Shown: positions 60,948 to 64,000 of the stretch, one piece after another | Position numbering within the stretch: the first letter of the stretch is position 1 | Layout of the letters: the number at the start of each line of letters is the position of its first letter | Source of the DNA: Pseudomonadota bacterium | GTDB lineage: Bacteria > Pseudomonadota > Gammaproteobacteria > Steroidobacterales > Woeseiaceae | Direction of reading: 5' to 3' | Length of the DNA: 64,000 nucleotides | Assembly: GCA_022560695.1 (NCBI GenBank) | Contig: JADFSP010000014.1 | Location: 1-64,000, forward strand | Notes under the pieces: model-generated | The model's database searches: none | Seen by the model: the letters and a program-made list of their open reading frames with translations, nothing else | Told to the model about the DNA's origin: nothing | Program-made: the position numbers and the translations under genes

Positions 60948-61700
60948 TCAGCCGGCGTCACCACAGGTCGGACAATCGCTGCGCTTGTTGACTGTGACGG
61001 ACGAAAACTCACCGCTGGCGGCGTCAAAAAGCCGCAAGACACCCGGCGCCATCGTAATTCCCGCCAGAAATTTCAGCGCCTCGACGGCCATGAGCGTGCC
61101 GATGACGCCGGGCACGGGAGCAAGCACGCCGTTTCCGGCACAGTTATCCAGCGACTCGTCAGCCTCCGAGTACAAGCAGCGGTAGCACGGTGAGCCCCGA
61201 TAATCGGGACCGAACACTGCAAGCTGGCCTTCGAGGCGTATCGCCGATCCGGAAATCAGGCAGCAACCGGCTGCGACGCACGCGTCGTTAACCTGAAACC
61301 GCGTGGCGAAATTGTCCGAGCCGTCGAGAACGACATCGGAGCTGCTGACGGCATCCGCAAGCGCGGCGCCGGTGAGGCGCTCGGCAACCGCCGTGATTCG
61401 AATTCCGGGATTGTTGCGGGCGAGTCCGGTCGCTGCGACATCAGCCTTGAGTGCGCCGACGTCGGCGGGGCCGTACAACACCTGGCGGCCCAGGTTGGTG
61501 TCGTCGACCGTGTCAAAGTCGCACAGTGTCAGTTGCCCGACACCACTGCTCGCGAGGTAGTTCGCGGCCGCGCAGCCGATGCCACCGACACCGATGAGCA
61601 GCACTGTTGCCTGTGCAATCCGTTCCTGGCCGGCTTCGCCCACCTGCGGCAATGCCAGGTGGCGCGCATCGCGATTCTGCTGCGGATTTTCGGGTGCCAT
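60948..61700 (-). CDS. moeB: Molybdopterin-synthase adenylyltransferase MoeB-like
   Basis: The 250-residue E1-like enzyme adenylates the C terminus of a ubiquitin-fold sulfur carrier such as MoaD or ThiS. ATP loop GVGGIGCAAANYLASSG (37-53), DDTNLGRQ, and zinc pairs CYRC (near 173) and CPTC (near 244) are intact. The longer ThiF/HesA family makes MoeB versus ThiF uncertain. Its ATG overlaps the ppiB stop by one base (TGATG). Confidence 0.9.
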   Translation of the reverse strand: MAPENPQQNRDARHLALPQVGEAGQERIAQATVLLIGVGGIGCAAANYLASSGVGQLTLCDFDTVDDTNLGRQVLYGPADVGALKADVAATGLARNNPGIRITAVAERLTGAALADAVSSSDVVLDGSDNFATRFQVNDACVAAGCCLISGSAIRLEGQLAVFGPDYRGSPCYRCLYSEADESLDNCAGNGVLAPVPGVIGTLMAVEALKFLAGITMAPGVLRLFDAASGEFSSVTVNKRSDCPTCGDAG

Positions 61701-62185
61701 CAGTCCTCGATCGTAACTTCCAGAATCGTCACGGCGTCAACCGGTACATCCTGATGGCCATCCGTGGTGCGTGTCGGCACAGCGCCAATAGCGTCAACGA
61801 TGTCCATGCCTTCGACAACCTTGCCGAAGACGGCATATCCGAAGTCGCGACCACCATGATTCAGAAATTTGTTGTCGCTGAGATTGATGAAAAATTGTGA
61901 CGTGGCGCTGTCGACATCTCCTGTGCGCGCCATGGCGAGAGTGCCGCGGCGGTTCACCTCGCCATTGTCCGCCTCATTCTTGATCGGGTCTCTCGTCGTT
62001 GCCTGCACCATATTCTCGTCCATGCCACCGCCCTGAATCATGAAATTCGGGATGACACGGTGGAAGATCGTGTTGGCGAAGAATCCGTCCCTGACGTATC
62101 GGCGAAAGTTTTCGCAACTCACCGGCGCTTTCTCTTCAAACAATTCGACTTCGATGTCGCCGTGATTGGTCTTGATCGTAATCAT
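61700..62185 (-). CDS. ppiB: Peptidyl-prolyl cis-trans isomerase (cyclophilin)
   Basis: I start at ATG 62185 (161 residues, [21 protein letters not shown]); a TTG four codons earlier is possible. The cytoplasmic cyclophilin contains [14 protein letters not shown] with the catalytic arginine, [14 protein letters not shown] and [12 protein letters not shown]. No signal peptide. Between prmC and moeB on the minus strand. Confidence 0.93.
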   Translation of the reverse strand: MITIKTNHGDIEVELFEEKAPVSCENFRRYVRDGFFANTIFHRVIPNFMIQGGGMDENMVQATTRDPIKNEADNGEVNRRGTLAMARTGDVDSATSQFFINLSDNKFLNHGGRDFGYAVFGKVVEGMDIVDAIGAVPTRTTDGHQDVPVDAVTILEVTIED

Positions 62186-62260
62186 GTTGTCTCGCAATCA
62201 GTCATCTCGAACGCAGTCGGGCGCCGTTTTCTAGCACAGTTTACCGGACCGTGCATGCCA

Positions 62261-63091
62261 TTAGCCTCTGCGCGCCGTTGTGACGCGCGGCTGGCCAGCG
62301 AGGTCATTGTGACACTCGATGGAAGACCAGTGTTGCTCGAGCAGGACATTCTCGACGTCGCCTCGTTGCCCGGCGCCGTGTTCGACAAGGAGCATGCCGT
62401 CCGCGCCGAGGATGGCCACGCAGTCGCGAGCCAGTATGCGGATCGCATCGAGCCCATCGCGTCCGCCGACAAGCGCTGCCCGTGGTTCGCGCTGCAATGC
62501 TTCGAGCGCAGGGTCGCCGGCACGAACATAGGGTGGATTTGACACGACGACGTTGAACTTGCGTCCCGTGACCGCACCCGTCCAGTCGCCCTCGACAAAT
62601 TCAATATTCACGATACTGAGCTGGCGCGCATTCTGCCTGGCGACGGCCAGCGCGTCTGCATCGATGTCCGTCGCCGTAACCTCGCACATGATGCGTTCAC
62701 TCGCGATCGCGAGCGCGATTGCGCCGCTGCCGGTACCGAGATCGAGAACCTGGCATGCGGTATCTCGCGGAATCTCTCGCAGCGCCAGATCGACCAGCAA
62801 TTCCGTCTCGGGACGCGGTACGAGCGTGGCCGGGCTGACCATGAGTTCGAGTGACCAAAATTCCTTGATCCCGGTAATGTACGCCAGCGGCTCACCTGCG
62901 ATGCGGCGATCGAGCAATTTGGCCAGGCGCTCGCGGGCGGCGCCGTCCAGTGTGTCCTCCGGATGCGCGACCAGGTAGCTGCGCGGCACGTCAATAGTGC
63001 GCGCCAGCAAAATCTCGGCATCGAGCCGCGCCGAGTCGCTCACGGCGGCGAGCTGCGTCCGGGCGTCCTCGATAGCGGCATCAATTCGCAT
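62261..63091 (-). CDS. prmC: Release factor glutamine methyltransferase PrmC
   Basis: The 276-residue enzyme methylates the GGQ glutamine of RF1 and RF2. The helical N-terminal domain (about 1-80; RSYLVAHPED) is followed by the SAM domain with LDLGTGSGAIALAIA and the catalytic NPPYV. prfA, its usual neighbour, is not here. Divergent from the cystathionine beta-synthase-like gene. Confidence 0.95.
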   Translation of the reverse strand: MRIDAAIEDARTQLAAVSDSARLDAEILLARTIDVPRSYLVAHPEDTLDGAARERLAKLLDRRIAGEPLAYITGIKEFWSLELMVSPATLVPRPETELLVDLALREIPRDTACQVLDLGTGSGAIALAIASERIMCEVTATDIDADALAVARQNARQLSIVNIEFVEGDWTGAVTGRKFNVVVSNPPYVRAGDPALEALQREPRAALVGGRDGLDAIRILARDCVAILGADGMLLVEHGAGQRGDVENVLLEQHWSSIECHNDLAGQPRVTTARRG

Positions 63092-63149
63092 GGCTTAGCT
63101 CACGGCTTCGCGTAAACTCGCACAAAAATGAATCTCGACTGTAAGGCGC

Positions 63150-64000
63150 ATGAAAGTATATTCCAACATTCTTGACATGGTCGGCCGCACGCCGATGCTC
63201 GAAGTGACGCACATGGACACCGGTTCCTGTCGACTTTTCCTGAAGCTGGAACTCATGAACCCCGGTGGATCGATCAAGGATCGGATCGGCATTTCGATGA
63301 TTGGCGAGGCCGAGAAGCGCGGCGATATCAAGCCGGGTGATACGCTCGTCGAGGCAACCGCGGGCAATACCGGGCTCGGACTTGCACTCGTCGCCGCGCA
63401 AAAGGGTTATCGGCTGATTCTCGTCCTGCCCGACAAAATGAGCCAGGAGAAAATCTTCAATCTGCGCGCCATGGGAGCCGAGGTCATACTGACACGCTCC
63501 GACGTCGGCCTGGGTCATCCCGAGTATTACCAGGATCTCGGCAAGCAAATCGCGCAAGACAAGGGCGCGTACTTCATCAATCAGTTCGGCAATTCCGACA
63601 ATCCGCTCGCACATGAGCAAACGACAGGCCCTGAAATCCTGGAACAGATGGACGGTGCCGTCGATGCGATCGTGCTTGGTGTCGGCTCGAGCGGGACAGT
63701 GACAGGACTCAGCAAGTACCTCGAGGAAAATGCGCCGCAGGTCGAGCTCGTACTCGCGGATCCGGTCGGCTCTGTACTTGCGGACTACATTAACAAGGGC
63801 GAGCTTGGCGAGAGCGGTAGCTGGCTCGTCGAAGGCATTGGCGAGGACTTTATTCCATCGATCGCAGATTTCAGTCAGGTCCGCAAGGCCTATGCCATCA
63901 GCGACGCCGAGTCATTTTCCGTGGCGCGTGAGTTGCTCAAGAGCGAAGGCGTTCTGGCCGGATCGTCGACGGGGACACTTCTCGCCGCGGCGCTCAAGTA
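63150..64000 (+). CDS. Cystathionine beta-synthase-like PLP enzyme (partial)
   Basis: The start at ATG 63150 follows AAGG by 5 bases. The window ends after 283 codons without a stop. The PLP lysine is in NPGGSIKDRIG, the substrate loop is TAGNTGLGLALVA, and GVGSSGTVTGLS binds the PLP phosphate, typical of the cysteine synthase/CBS family; VKEMSQEKIFNLRAMGAEV-type sequence (LPDKMSQEKIFNLRAMGA) and SDVGLGHPEYYQD lean to CBS rather than CysK or CysM. It would condense serine and homocysteine to cystathionine, next to the methionine genes. C-terminal domain not visible. Confidence 0.9.
   Translation, partial: MKVYSNILDMVGRTPMLEVTHMDTGSCRLFLKLELMNPGGSIKDRIGISMIGEAEKRGDIKPGDTLVEATAGNTGLGLALVAAQKGYRLILVLPDKMSQEKIFNLRAMGAEVILTRSDVGLGHPEYYQDLGKQIAQDKGAYFINQFGNSDNPLAHEQTTGPEILEQMDGAVDAIVLGVGSSGTVTGLSKYLEENAPQVELVLADPVGSVLADYINKGELGESGSWLVEGIGEDFIPSIADFSQVRKAYAISDAESFSVARELLKSEGVLAGSSTGTLLAAALK

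Overview
The window is a stretch of gammaproteobacterial chromosome. Several arrangements are gammaproteobacterial hallmarks: lptD-surA-pdxA-rsmA-apaG-apaH, zapA with 6S RNA and fau, pepP-ubiH-ubiI, dacA-ybeD-lipB, mreBCD-mrdA-rodA-mltB-rlpA, and an amgK-murU peptidoglycan recycling pair. The exact lineage cannot be read from the sequence. The mix of a two-subunit glycine decarboxylase, GatCAB and TolB/TPR membrane proteins fits an environmental, possibly marine, Woeseiales- or Chromatiales-like bacterium (inference).

Region 1 (1-7149) is accessory. The first 5 kb is visibly more AT-rich than the rest and gene-poor. It carries several copies of a short palindrome (CCGCTTT / AAAGCGG), a zinc-ribbon membrane protein, a TolB/TPR membrane protein, and a two-gene cassette whose larger product has a HEPN-type RNxxxH motif. 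A CutA gene and a radical SAM gene with a coupled small partner follow. The region ends at a 3' fragment of tRNA-Gln(CUG) preceded by short direct repeats. This looks like the far junction of an element integrated at a tRNA-Gln gene; no integrase is in the window.

Region 2 (7150-16700) is core: rpiA, a very lysine-rich histone H1-like protein, fau, 6S RNA, zapA, a TIGR02449 coiled coil, then the ubiquinone operon pepP-ubiH-ubiI. It is followed by an inactive-transglutaminase/7TM gene broken by an in-frame stop and a frameshift, and its ATP-grasp partner.

Region 3 (16700-31900): a DUF885 peptidase lies divergent from a tandem glycine riboswitch with terminator that leads gcvT-gcvH-gcvPA-tpx-gcvPB. 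The thiol peroxidase in this operon has a single cysteine. Next come a double-HtrA protease of Nma111 type, an M23-like protein, a DUF255 thioredoxin-fold protein, and lgt-thyA-folA.

Region 4 (31900-51740) is envelope biogenesis: kynU, then apaH-apaG-rsmA-pdxA-surA-lptD on the minus strand, amgK-murU on the plus strand, lipB-ybeD-dacA, a small secreted protein of unknown role, and rlpA-mltB-rodA-mrdA-mreD-mreC-mreB for the rod complex.

Region 5 (51860-64000): gatC-gatA-gatB, a truncated hslO, then a methionine operon (ArsR-methyltransferase fusion, metF, metH) with a palindrome at its start. After these come moeB, ppiB and prmC on the minus strand and a cystathionine beta-synthase-like gene cut by the window edge. 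Methionine synthesis, folate one-carbon supply (gcv, thyA, folA, fau, metF) and transsulfuration are therefore all represented here. GC and similarity statements are by eye; no search was run.
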